DNA of 64,000 bases from Lysobacter capsici (GTDB lineage: Bacteria; Pseudomonadota; Gammaproteobacteria; Xanthomonadales; Xanthomonadaceae), in assembly GCF_018732085.1 (NCBI RefSeq), contig NZ_CP076103.1, forward strand, positions 2,046,001 through 2,110,000. Direction: 5' to 3'. How positions within the stretch are numbered: position 1 is the first letter of the stretch; every line of letters starts with the position of its first letter. Both the position numbers and the translations under genes were made by a program. Below, piece by piece: positions 32,929-41,018 of this stretch. Below the pieces are notes generated by a model, which was not told the DNA's origin, searched no databases, and saw only the letters and a list, made by a program, of their open reading frames with translations.

Positions 32929-34090
32929 GCTCCAATGCCTGATCGTAGGTCTTGTCCGGCTTTTCGCGCTTGGCCGCCAGATAGTTCGACATGGCCCGTT
33001 CGTACTGGCCGTCTTCTTCGTACAGTTTGCCGATGTTGTAGTACGCGCCGGCGCGGATGGTCGCCGCGCCCGCGCCCTTGGCCAGGGCGATGGCCTTGCG
33101 CGAAGCCCAGATCGCTTCGGCGGCGCGGCCGAGCTTGACGTAGGCCAGGCCCAGATTGCTGTAGCTCAAGGCATGCGCGGGATCGAGTTCGATCGCCTGC
33201 TGGTACAGCGCCACCGCGCCGCGCAGATCGCCGTTGCGATACGCCGCTTCGCCGCGCAGGTTGGTCGCGACCGCGGCGTCGCCGGCTTCGCTGCCGACCG
33301 GCTCGTCGCCGCCTCGGCCGCCGACGCGCGCGATCTCGTCGCCGATGCGTTCGGCGCCGACCGCGACCGCGCTGATCGCATTGAGGTCGTCGAAGCGGCC
33401 TTCGCCATCGACCCGGAACACCGTCCACAGATTGCCGGTTCGATCCTGCGGCACTCGGTAGCTGCGCACCAGCGATTCGCCGACGTACACGAACACCTGC
33501 GCCTGGCTGCGCGCGAGCGCGCGGCTGTCGGCCTGGTCGCGATGGCCGAAGTCGTGGACCGCGAAGGTGTAGGCCTCGCCCGGATGGCGGCGCTGCACGG
33601 TGATGGTTTCCGGGCCGCGCTGGCCGCTGTGGTCCAGGTCCAGGCTGGCGTCGCGTCCGCTCTTGCGTTCGAAATAGACGTGATTGCCCGGATAGCTCAG
33701 GTGCGCGTCCAGATCGGCCGGGGTGTCGCCCCAGCTGAGCACCACGCGCATGCCGTCGAGGTTGTGCATCACCGGGCTGAGCGCATACGCCGGGACATCG
33801 CAGGGGCATTGCACGATCAGCTCGGCGTAGCCGGCCTTGCCGATCACCAGCCGCGATTGCGGGTCGCGCGCCAGCACCGGATCGAGCGTGGCGCGGCCTT
33901 GCGCGTCGGTGGTCGCGATCAGCGAGGGTCGGTCGGCGCGTTGCAGGCTCACCGTCGCATTGTCGATGGGGCGGTCGGCGAGGATGGCGCTGACCACCTG
34001 CACGCGGTCGCTCTGCGCATGCGCCGGCCCGGCCGTCGAGGCGAGGCCGATCACACAGGCGAGGACGGGCGCGGCCATGCGGCGAAACAT
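32912..34090 (-). CDS. Secreted DUF2135 (YfaP-like) protein with TPR repeats
   Basis: A 392-residue protein with a signal peptide (MAAPVLACVIGLASTAGPAHAQ). A carboxypeptidase-regulatory-like beta domain (NATVSLQRADRPSLIATTDAQGRA) is followed by a DUF2135-type segment (VVLSWGDTPADLDAHLSYPG, then AYTFAVHDF). The C-terminal third is TPR repeats: AAYRNGDLRGAVALYQQAIELDP, SYSNLGLAYVKLGRAAEAIWA and YYNIGKLYEEDGQYERAMSNY. It overlaps the deacetylase gene, so the two likely act together in envelope polysaccharide work. A longer start 23 codons upstream is possible. Confidence 0.82.
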   Translation of the reverse strand: MFRRMAAPVLACVIGLASTAGPAHAQSDRVQVVSAILADRPIDNATVSLQRADRPSLIATTDAQGRATLDPVLARDPQSRLVIGKAGYAELIVQCPCDVPAYALSPVMHNLDGMRVVLSWGDTPADLDAHLSYPGNHVYFERKSGRDASLDLDHSGQRGPETITVQRRHPGEAYTFAVHDFGHRDQADSRALARSQAQVFVYVGESLVRSYRVPQDRTGNLWTVFRVDGEGRFDDLNAISAVAVGAERIGDEIARVGGRGGDEPVGSEAGDAAVATNLRGEAAYRNGDLRGAVALYQQAIELDPAHALSYSNLGLAYVKLGRAAEAIWASRKAIALAKGAGAATIRAGAYYNIGKLYEEDGQYERAMSNYLAAKREKPDKTYDQALERVSGY

Positions 34091-34327
34091 CCTGGTTGCG
34101 GTCCTGGGGCGGCGGGGCGAGGGGGCGATGATCGTGGCGATGATACGCAATGCCGGCATCGGGTTGGGTGGCTTTGGCTGCCTGGAACGTGCATCGCGCG
34201 GCGGTCCGCGTCACCGCGCCTGTTAGGCTGTAGCGGCGCGGCGGCGGTGGCCGGATCGGGTTCACACCCTGGCCATTGCCCCGTCCGCGCGATCGATCAA
34301 CGGCAACGGCAACACGGGAGAGGCGCG

Positions 34328-36145
34328 ATGGCAGCTCAAGCGCAGGGCAGCGAACTGGTCAATGTGGTGGTGCTGCTGGCGGCGGGCGTGATCGCGGTCC
34401 CGGTGTTCAAGCGGATCGGCCTGGGTTCGGTGCTCGGTTATCTGGCCGCGGGGCTGGCGATCGGGCCGTTCGGGCTGGGCTTGTTCGCCGACCCGCAGGC
34501 GATCTTGCACGTGGCCGAACTCGGCGTGGTGATGTTCTTGTTCATCATCGGCCTGGAGATGCGGCCCTCGCACCTGTGGAGCCTGCGCCGCGAGATCTTC
34601 GGCCTGGGCACCGCGCAGATCGCGCTGTGCTCGGCGGCGATGACCGGGGTCGGGCTGCTGTTCGGTTTTCCGCCGGTGGTGGCTTTCATCGGCGCGATGG
34701 GCTTCGTGCTCACCTCGACCGCGATCGTGATGCAGATCCTCGGCGAACGCGGCGACCTGGCCTTGCCGCGCGGGCAACGGATCGTCTCGATCCTGCTGTT
34801 CGAGGACCTGCTGATCGTGCCGCTGCTGGCGCTGGTCGCGCTGATGGCGCCGCCGGACGCGAGCGGCGCGACCCATTCGCGCTGGCTCGACATCGGTATC
34901 GCCATGGCCTCGCTGGCGACCTTGCTCGCGGCCGGCATCTGGCTGCTGAACCCGCTGTTCCGCGTGCTCGCCGCGGCCAAGGCGCGCGAGGTGATGACCG
35001 CGGCGGCGTTGCTGGTGGTGCTCGGCGCGGCGCTGCTGATGCAGATCGGCGGCCTGTCGATGGCGATGGGTGCGTTCCTGGCCGGCGTGCTGCTGTCGGA
35101 GTCGACCTTCCGCCATCAGCTCGAGGCCGATGTCGAACCCTTCCGCGGCATCCTGCTGGGCCTGTTCTTCCTCAGCGTGGGCATGTCGCTGAACCTGACC
35201 GTGGTCGCGGCGAACTGGCCGCTGATCGTCGGCGGCGTGCTGGCGCTGATGGTGGTCAAGGCGCTGTGCATCTACATCGTCGCGCGCCTGCTCAAGTCCT
35301 GCCACACCGAGTCGCTGGACCGCGCGGTGCTGATGGCGCAGGGCGGCGAATTCGCCTTCGTGCTGTTTTCCGCCGCCGCCGCGGCCCAATTGATCGACGC
35401 CGAGATCAACGCCAATTTGACCGCGATCGTGGTGCTGTCGATGACCTTGACCCCGCTGGCGATCATCGCCTTGCGCAAGCTGTCGCCGAAGATCGCGCTG
35501 TCGCTGGAAGGCGTGGACGAACCCAACGGGCTCAGCGGCAGCGTGCTGCTGATCGGCTTCGGCCGGTTCGGACAGGTGGTGTCGCAATCGTTGCTCGCGC
35601 GCGGGGTCGAGGTGTCGATCATCGATACCGACGTGGAGATGATCGAAAGCGCGCAGACCTTCGGTTTCAAGGTCTATTACGGCGACGGCACCCGGCTGGA
35701 CGTGCTGCACGCCTCCGGCGCCGACAGCGCCCAGCTGATCGCGATCTGCATCGACGACCGCGCCGCGGCGACGGTCACCGCGCAGCTGATCAAGCACGAA
35801 TTTCCGCAGGCGCGCTTGCTGGCGCGCAGCTTCGACCGCGAACACGCGCTGGAGCTGGTGCATGCCGGGGTCGACCTGCAGGTGCGCGAGACCTTCGAAT
35901 CGGCGATGCGCTTCGGCGAAGCGGCGCTGGTCGAACTCGGCGTGCCGGTCGACGAAGCCGCCGAGGTGGTGGCCGACATCCGCCGCCGCGACGCGGAACG
36001 TTTCGAACTCGAACTGGTCGGCGGCGTGCGCGCGGGGACCTCGCTGTTGTACGGCAACATGCAGCAGACCCCGCTGATCGCGCCCAAGCCGCGGCCGTCG
36101 CGACAGGACCACGAGGAAGAACACGCGCCCGGCATTTCGGCTTGA
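34328..36145 (+). CDS. Kef-type K+/H+ antiporter (CPA2 family) with TrkA-N domain
   Basis: A 605-residue inner-membrane antiporter. Twelve or so helices of the Na+/H+ exchanger fold occupy residues 8-385 (GSVLGYLAAGLAIGPFG, FLFIIGLEM, LLFEDLLIVPLLALV, FLAGVLLSES, GLFFLSVGMSL). A NAD-binding RCK_N/TrkA-N domain follows from about residue 400 (VLLIGFGRFGQVVSQSL, IIDTDVEMIE). It matches KefB/KefC, the glutathione-gated potassium efflux systems, in order and length; which one is not decidable. No KefF/KefG-type oxidoreductase is adjacent. It is divergent from the TPR gene. Confidence 0.93.
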   Translation: MAAQAQGSELVNVVVLLAAGVIAVPVFKRIGLGSVLGYLAAGLAIGPFGLGLFADPQAILHVAELGVVMFLFIIGLEMRPSHLWSLRREIFGLGTAQIALCSAAMTGVGLLFGFPPVVAFIGAMGFVLTSTAIVMQILGERGDLALPRGQRIVSILLFEDLLIVPLLALVALMAPPDASGATHSRWLDIGIAMASLATLLAAGIWLLNPLFRVLAAAKAREVMTAAALLVVLGAALLMQIGGLSMAMGAFLAGVLLSESTFRHQLEADVEPFRGILLGLFFLSVGMSLNLTVVAANWPLIVGGVLALMVVKALCIYIVARLLKSCHTESLDRAVLMAQGGEFAFVLFSAAAAAQLIDAEINANLTAIVVLSMTLTPLAIIALRKLSPKIALSLEGVDEPNGLSGSVLLIGFGRFGQVVSQSLLARGVEVSIIDTDVEMIESAQTFGFKVYYGDGTRLDVLHASGADSAQLIAICIDDRAAATVTAQLIKHEFPQARLLARSFDREHALELVHAGVDLQVRETFESAMRFGEAALVELGVPVDEAAEVVADIRRRDAERFELELVGGVRAGTSLLYGNMQQTPLIAPKPRPSRQDHEEEHAPGISA

Positions 36146-36400
36146 ATGAGTGCGGACGCATTCGACGCGTTCACAGGAGGAATCGTCGATGGCGTGGTCG
36201 AACTGTCGATCGAAAATCCCGCGCCCGAGGCCGAAACCGCGACCTGGGCGGTGATCCAGCGAGACGTCGAGCAGGTGGTGGCGATGTGGGGGGCGCTGGG
36301 CATCACCGGCGTGGCGATGGCGATGTTCGGATCGGCGTTCGCGGCGGTGCTGGGGAGCGGCACCTTGCTGCAGGGCGGCGCGGTCGCGGCTGGCGGTTGA
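36146..36400 (+). CDS. Small hypothetical protein after the Kef antiporter
   Basis: An 84-residue frame starting directly after the kef stop codon. It has a hydrophobic stretch (ALGITGVAMAMFGSAFAAVLG) and a Gly/Ala end, no known motif and no separate ribosome site beyond the kef 3' end. It could be a coupled membrane peptide or a chance frame. Confidence 0.35.
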   Translation: MSADAFDAFTGGIVDGVVELSIENPAPEAETATWAVIQRDVEQVVAMWGALGITGVAMAMFGSAFAAVLGSGTLLQGGAVAAGG

Positions 36401-36420
36401 AGCTGGCGTTGCGGGCGTAA

Positions 36421-37356
36421 TCAGCGTGTGGCGCTGGCGCAATCCGGCGGCCAGCGTTTATCGGGCGACGCCGTCAGATCGACCACGAAGAATTCGCCGG
36501 AGCGTTCGCCATCGGCCTGTGCGAACAACAGTCGGTCGCCGCGCGGCGACAACAACGGCCCGACCTGGAACACCTCGCCGCGCGCCTTGATGCGATCGCG
36601 CTCGAGCCACCGGTCGCCGCTGCGCTCGAAACGGTACAGATGCGAGCGGTCGCCGCGGTCGATCACCGCGATCAGATGGCGGCCGTCGCGCGAGACCTCG
36701 GCTTCGTACTCGTTCGCCGCGGTGCTGACCGGCGCGTCGAGATTGCGTACTTGCCAGGCGCCATCGGCCTGCGGCGTGGCCAGGTAGATATCGCCGGAGC
36801 CGTGGCCGCCGTCGCGGCTGGAACCGAAGTAGAGGCGGCCGTCGGCCATCGCGCGCGGCAGCAGTTCGGACGCCTTCGAATTGACCGGTTCGGGCAGGCG
36901 TTGCGGTGCGCCCCAATCGCCGTCGCGCGTGCGTTCGACGAGGTAGATGTCGAGGTCTTCGCCCTTGGGGTCGTGGCGCGCGGATACGAAATACAGACGG
37001 CGGCCGTCGGCGGTCACGAACGGGTCGGCATCCAGGCCCGGCCTGGAGGCGGCGAACGCCGGCGCGTCCGGCGTCGTCCAGCCGCCGGCTTCGCAACGCG
37101 AATGCAGCAGCCGCCAGTTGGCGAATTGCCGGTCGCTGCGCATGAAATAGATCTCGCGGCCGTCGGGGGTGAAGGTCGGCGAGGACTCGTACTGGTCGCT
37201 GCTGATATTCGGCGGCGCCCAGCGCCGCGGCTCGGGCGCGTGCGCCGCGGGCCGGTGGTAGGCCATGGCGTAGGCGGTCGCGCAGGTCGCGGCGAGCAGC
37301 GCGCTGGCCAGCCAGTACACGGCGGGGTCGGCAGGACGCGGCGGCGTTGGGTTCAC
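36421..37356 (-). CDS. Membrane-anchored WD40-like PD40 beta-propeller protein
   Basis: A 311-residue protein with one N-terminal helix (YWLASALLAATCATAYAMAY) and a beta-propeller of PD40/TolB-type repeats: SSPTFTPDGREIYFMRS, DADPFVTADGRRLYFVSAR, LPRAMADGRLYFGSSRDGG and EAEVSRDGRHLIAVID. The GTG start is chosen because of GGAGAA upstream and because it begins just before the anchor. It follows the CGNR regulator by 23 bp on the same strand. A role in sensing or scaffolding is possible; no catalytic residues are seen. Confidence 0.8.
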   Translation of the reverse strand: MNPTPPRPADPAVYWLASALLAATCATAYAMAYHRPAAHAPEPRRWAPPNISSDQYESSPTFTPDGREIYFMRSDRQFANWRLLHSRCEAGGWTTPDAPAFAASRPGLDADPFVTADGRRLYFVSARHDPKGEDLDIYLVERTRDGDWGAPQRLPEPVNSKASELLPRAMADGRLYFGSSRDGGHGSGDIYLATPQADGAWQVRNLDAPVSTAANEYEAEVSRDGRHLIAVIDRGDRSHLYRFERSGDRWLERDRIKARGEVFQVGPLLSPRGDRLLFAQADGERSGEFFVVDLTASPDKRWPPDCASATR

Positions 37357-37379
37357 GATGGCGTTCTCCGCGCGCGCCG

Positions 37380-38000
37380 CTAGTCGTCGCGCTGGCGCTG
37401 CTGGAACCGCCGCGCCTTGGCGACGTTGCCGCAGGTGGCCATGTCGCACCAGCGCCGACGGCCGTTCTTGGACGTGTCGATGAACACCCAGCCGCAATCG
37501 TTGCCGTCGCACACGCGCAGCCGGTCCAGGCGCGCGTCCTTGAGCAGTTCGATCGCATACGCGGTGATGACGTGCGCGATCAGGTCCAGGCCGGAGCGTT
37601 CGACCGACCATTGCGTCTGCAATCGCGAATCGCGCGAGATCAGCCGCGCGGCGCGCGAGGCGGACAGCCGCGCCTGATCCAGGCTGTCGAGCGTCGCGTC
37701 GTCGGGTTGCCGGCCGTGGGCGAGGGCGTACAAGGCCTCGCACAGCGCTTCGCGCAAGCTCTTGCAGCGCGCCAACGCGGCGGCGGCCTTGGCCGGCGAT
37801 TCGGCGGCGAGCGCGTCCAGCGCGGTGAGATCGCCGCGCGCGAACGCCTCGCCCTGGCGCGCCCAGCGCAGCAGCCCGGCGTAGTCGTCGAGCCAGTCGC
37901 GCGGCTGGGTGTCGCGCGCGGTGACGGTGTTGACCAGGTCCAGGGCCGGATCGCCGCCAACCAGGTCGGCCGGTTTGAAGGCATGGGATTCGAGCTGCAT
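37380..38000 (-). CDS. CGNR zinc-finger (ABATE-type) transcriptional regulator
   Basis: A 206-residue protein with the ABATE N-terminal domain (GGDPALDLVNTVTARDTQPRDWL) and a C-terminal CGNR zinc finger: CDGNDCGWVFIDTSKNGRRRWCDMATCGN, four cysteines and the Cys-Gly-Asn-Arg-like ending (here CGNVAKARRF). Such proteins are probable stress regulators. It is divergent from a metallo-beta-lactamase-fold lipoprotein gene, with a perfect inverted repeat 6 bp upstream of its start, so autoregulation is likely. Confidence 0.88.
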   Translation of the reverse strand: MQLESHAFKPADLVGGDPALDLVNTVTARDTQPRDWLDDYAGLLRWARQGEAFARGDLTALDALAAESPAKAAAALARCKSLREALCEALYALAHGRQPDDATLDSLDQARLSASRAARLISRDSRLQTQWSVERSGLDLIAHVITAYAIELLKDARLDRLRVCDGNDCGWVFIDTSKNGRRRWCDMATCGNVAKARRFQQRQRDD

Positions 38001-38005
38001 GCTTC

Positions 38006-38029
38006 ACCTTTAAAATTTGTTTTAAAGGT
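38006..38029. promoter_or_regulatory. Perfect inverted repeat operator candidate between divergent genes
   Basis: ACCTTTAAAA, 4-nt TTTG, TTTTAAAGGT: perfect 10-bp arms, strikingly AT-rich in a GC-rich genome, 6 bp upstream of the CGNR regulator start and 149 bp before the divergent lipoprotein gene. It is a likely binding site of the CGNR protein or another regulator. Confidence 0.6.
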
Positions 38030-38177
38030 TATGTCGATCTTCGTCCGGGCCGCAATGCGGCATCGGCGGCTTTCCGATGGGCGGCATGCGCACGCGCACG
38101 CCATCACGCGATCTGCGCCGGATCTGGTTCACCCTGACCGCCACCGTCGTCCGCCGATATCGTTGGAGAATCCCGCT

Positions 38178-39137
38178 ATGCGTCCCTCCGGATTGTCTGT
38201 CGCAGTTTCGATGGCTTGCCTGACCCTGGGGCTCGCCGCTTGCAATCGGCCTGAGGCGTCGTCGCCCGCGCCGGTCGCCGCCGCGCCGTCGGCGTCCGCC
38301 GCCAGCGCTCCGGCCGCCGAACCGGCCGCGCAGCCCTTGCACACGCAGGTCTACAACCCGGGCAAGAACGGCCTGTTCCAGGTCAGCTCGGTACTGGTCA
38401 CCGGCGCGCGCGAGGCGGTGTTGATCGACGCGCAGTTTGGCGCGGCGCAGGCGCGCGAACTGGTCGAGCGGATCAAGGCGTCGGGCAAGACCCTCACCAC
38501 CATCTACATCAGCCACGGCGACCCGGACTACTACTTCGGCCTGGACACGCTGCACGACGCCTTCCCGCAGGCGAAGATCCTGGCGACGCCGCCGACGGTC
38601 GAACACATTCGCGCGACCCAGGCGGCGAAACTCGCCTACTGGCGCCCCAAGCTCGGCGCCGACGCGCCCAAGCGCATCGTGGTCCCCGAGCCCTTGCAGG
38701 GCGACCGCATCGAACTGGAAGGACAGCCCTTGCAGATCGTCGGCCTCGACGGCCCGACGCCGGACCGCAGCGTGGTCTGGATTCCTTCGATCCGCACCGT
38801 GGCCGGCGGCGTGCCGGTGGTGGCCGGCGAACATCTGTTCATGGCCGATACGCCCACGCCGCAATCGCACCTGGATTGGCTGGCGACGTTGCACAAGATC
38901 GAAGCGCTCAAGCCCGAAGTCGTCGTGCCCGGCCACTTCGCGCCCGGTTCGGCGCAGACCCTGGACGCGGTGCGTTTCAGCGCCGACTACATCCGCGCGT
39001 TCGACGAAGAAGCGGCGAAGGCCAAGGATTCGACAACCTTGATCGCGGCGATGAAGCGGCGTTATCCGGGACTGGAAGGCGAGTTGTCCCTGGACATCAG
39101 CGCCAAGGTCGCCAAGCAGGAAATGCCCTGGCCGTAA
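38178..39137 (+). CDS. MBL-fold lipoprotein with altered zinc-binding motif
   Basis: A 319-residue lipoprotein: signal sequence with lipobox LAAC (Cys at about residue 22), an Ala/Pro linker, then a metallo-beta-lactamase fold. The usual HxHxDH becomes SHGDPDYYFGLDTLHDAFP, so the second and final His of the motif are Asp and Tyr. The later histidines in VVAGEHLFMADTPTPQSH and VVPGHFAPGS are present. It may bind one metal or use another mechanism. The ATG follows TTGGAGAA. It is divergent from the CGNR regulator, which may control it. Confidence 0.85.
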   Translation: MRPSGLSVAVSMACLTLGLAACNRPEASSPAPVAAAPSASAASAPAAEPAAQPLHTQVYNPGKNGLFQVSSVLVTGAREAVLIDAQFGAAQARELVERIKASGKTLTTIYISHGDPDYYFGLDTLHDAFPQAKILATPPTVEHIRATQAAKLAYWRPKLGADAPKRIVVPEPLQGDRIELEGQPLQIVGLDGPTPDRSVVWIPSIRTVAGGVPVVAGEHLFMADTPTPQSHLDWLATLHKIEALKPEVVVPGHFAPGSAQTLDAVRFSADYIRAFDEEAAKAKDSTTLIAAMKRRYPGLEGELSLDISAKVAKQEMPWP

Positions 39138-39159
39138 GCGCACGAGGGTTGTCGCGCGC

Positions 39160-39197
39160 AAAAAACGGGCCGCTGCATCAGCAGCGGCCCGCGTTTT
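39160..39197. terminator. Bidirectional intrinsic terminator
   Basis: An 11-bp stem CGGGCCGCTGC / GCAGCGGCCCG with loop ATCA, A-run on the left and TTTTT on the right, between the convergent lipoprotein and protease genes. Confidence 0.9.
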
Positions 39198-39220
39198 TCA
39201 GCCATGTCCAGACCGAGTGA

Positions 39221-40597
39221 TCAGGGATTGAAATAGCTCGACACGCTCGAATAGATGTCGGCGAAGCGCGAGTAGTAATCCGGATCGCGCGGCGCGCTGC
39301 AGTACGAGGTGCCGCCGTACAGGCCGCCGCGCAGCTGATAGCCGCCGCTGCTGGTCACGGTGAACAGGCCCGAACCCGAGGAGCCGCCTTCGGTCACGCC
39401 GGTGTTCCAGACCACGCGGTACAGCGGCGACTTGCCGTCGATCGAGGTCGACAGGCCGGTCACCGAACCCAGCGAGTACTTCTTCACGTCGCCGGCCGGG
39501 TGGTGGATGCCTTCGATCGCGGTGCCGGTGGCGGCGATCGCCGCGCTCGACCAACCCGCATACACCGCGCCCGACGGCGGCGCGGTCTTGAGTTCGAGCA
39601 GCGAGGTGTCGCGGGTGGTGTTGGCGTGACGCAGGAACGCGCCGCCGCTGAGCGTGGTGTAGGCCGAATTCACCACCGAGCCGTTGCAGGTGGTGGCGTC
39701 GTAGAACCAGTACGTCTGCAGGGTGTTGGCGACAGTCTGGGTGCTGATGCAATGCGCGGCGGTCCAGAACAGGCGCTTCTTCGGCGAGTAGTTGTTGTTG
39801 AGCAAGGTGCCGGTGCACAGGTAGGTGCCGCCGCCGGTGGTGAAGGTCATGCGCGCGACCGACTTGGCCGTCGACACGAAACCCGACGGCGGGCTGACCC
39901 GGCACACGATGTCCTTCTCGCACGCATCGCTGTCGCCGATGGCCTTCTGCAACGCCTTCTCGCTGGCCGCCGGGCTGACGTCCAGGTGCGACAACTGCGG
40001 GATGTTGAGCGACAGCGACTTCGCGCTCACGCCCTTGGGCAGGACGATTTCGACCGTGGCGGTGTCGCCGGCGACCACCGGTGACCAGCCCAGTTCGTTG
40101 CCGGCGAAGTCCGCGCCGCTTTGTTCGAACACGCGGCCGTCGTTGCCGGCGAAATGCAGCACCGCCGACCTGGCGCCGGCGCCGCGCAACGACAGGCCCG
40201 CGCGCAGCGCCACCGCGCCGGCCGAAGACACTTCGAAGCGCGCGGCGCTGCCGCCGTTGGCCAGCGGCAGCCAGTTCAAGGTCTTCAGGTCGATCCGGCT
40301 GCGCGCGATGGTGCGCGCGTAGCCGATCTCCAGCGGTTCGCCGTGCTTGTCCTGGCGGACCCGGCGGTCCTTGAGCGCGGACACGTCCAGGCTGGTCGGC
40401 TGGCCCAGGCTGACCAGGCGCGGCGCGGCGGCCTTGGCGGAGATCGCGAAATCGGCAGCGCCCATGGCGCCGGCCAACGGGGTTTCGGTGACCGGCGCGG
40501 AATCCATTTCGGCGTTGGCGGTCTTGGCGGACGCGTGGATCGAGAAACAAGACAGGCCGGCGACGAGCGCCAGGCAAAGTGCGTTCTTGCGGATCAT
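39221..40597 (-). CDS. Secreted lysyl-endopeptidase-like serine protease
   Basis: A 458-residue exported S1-type protease. Signal peptide to about residue 24, then a propeptide-like region (to about 225) and a chymotrypsin-fold catalytic domain with the triad His282 (WTAAHC), Asp330 (TRDTSLLEL) and Ser407 (EGGSSGSG). The EGGSSGS context and WTAAHC match Lysobacter/Achromobacter lysyl endopeptidase and PrpL-type proteases, though the C-terminal extension of some relatives is absent. Several Cys pairs (226/232, 261/283) suggest disulfides. Likely a lytic exoenzyme. Confidence 0.9.
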   Translation of the reverse strand: MIRKNALCLALVAGLSCFSIHASAKTANAEMDSAPVTETPLAGAMGAADFAISAKAAAPRLVSLGQPTSLDVSALKDRRVRQDKHGEPLEIGYARTIARSRIDLKTLNWLPLANGGSAARFEVSSAGAVALRAGLSLRGAGARSAVLHFAGNDGRVFEQSGADFAGNELGWSPVVAGDTATVEIVLPKGVSAKSLSLNIPQLSHLDVSPAASEKALQKAIGDSDACEKDIVCRVSPPSGFVSTAKSVARMTFTTGGGTYLCTGTLLNNNYSPKKRLFWTAAHCISTQTVANTLQTYWFYDATTCNGSVVNSAYTTLSGGAFLRHANTTRDTSLLELKTAPPSGAVYAGWSSAAIAATGTAIEGIHHPAGDVKKYSLGSVTGLSTSIDGKSPLYRVVWNTGVTEGGSSGSGLFTVTSSGGYQLRGGLYGGTSYCSAPRDPDYYSRFADIYSSVSSYFNP

Positions 40598-41018
40598 CGT
40601 GCGTTTCCTTGAGTGCGAAGGGAGCGGCGCCGCGATGGCGCCGAGGCTCGCGCGCAGCGAGCGGGCTTCACGCTAAGCGGCAAAAACGCTTGGTTTTGTG
40701 AGCGTTTCGGGGCTTCTGGCAAGCCGCGAAAGTACAAGCCGTTGCGGCTGAAACCGTTGCGGTCAAGCGTGCCGGCGATCACGGATATGCATGCCGCTCG
40801 CGATCGATGCACAACGCGGTCACCGGCAGCGCAAGCACTCGCAGGTGGCGGCAAACCGCGCCGCGGTCGATCGCCGGCGCGTTCGATATCACGGCCCGGC
40901 CGCGGCGTGTTTTGCCCGCGATCCCGCGTCGGGGCCGCTGTCTGGGAAGCGTGGAGCGCGCGACGGGCGGTCCATCGCCCCGACACCGCGTTCATGCTGA
41001 TGTGAGACCATAGAGGCC
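40598..41018. other. Divergent intergenic region between the protease and rnr
   Basis: No supported gene or structured RNA seen in about 420 bp. It must carry promoters in both directions, but no convincing -35/-10 pair could be chosen. Confidence 0.4.

Noticed and set aside
32591..34327. Upstream in-frame extension of the Kef antiporter by about 580 codons
   Set aside because: It lies antisense to the TPR and deacetylase genes and has no protein-like features. The antiporter starts cleanly at 34328.
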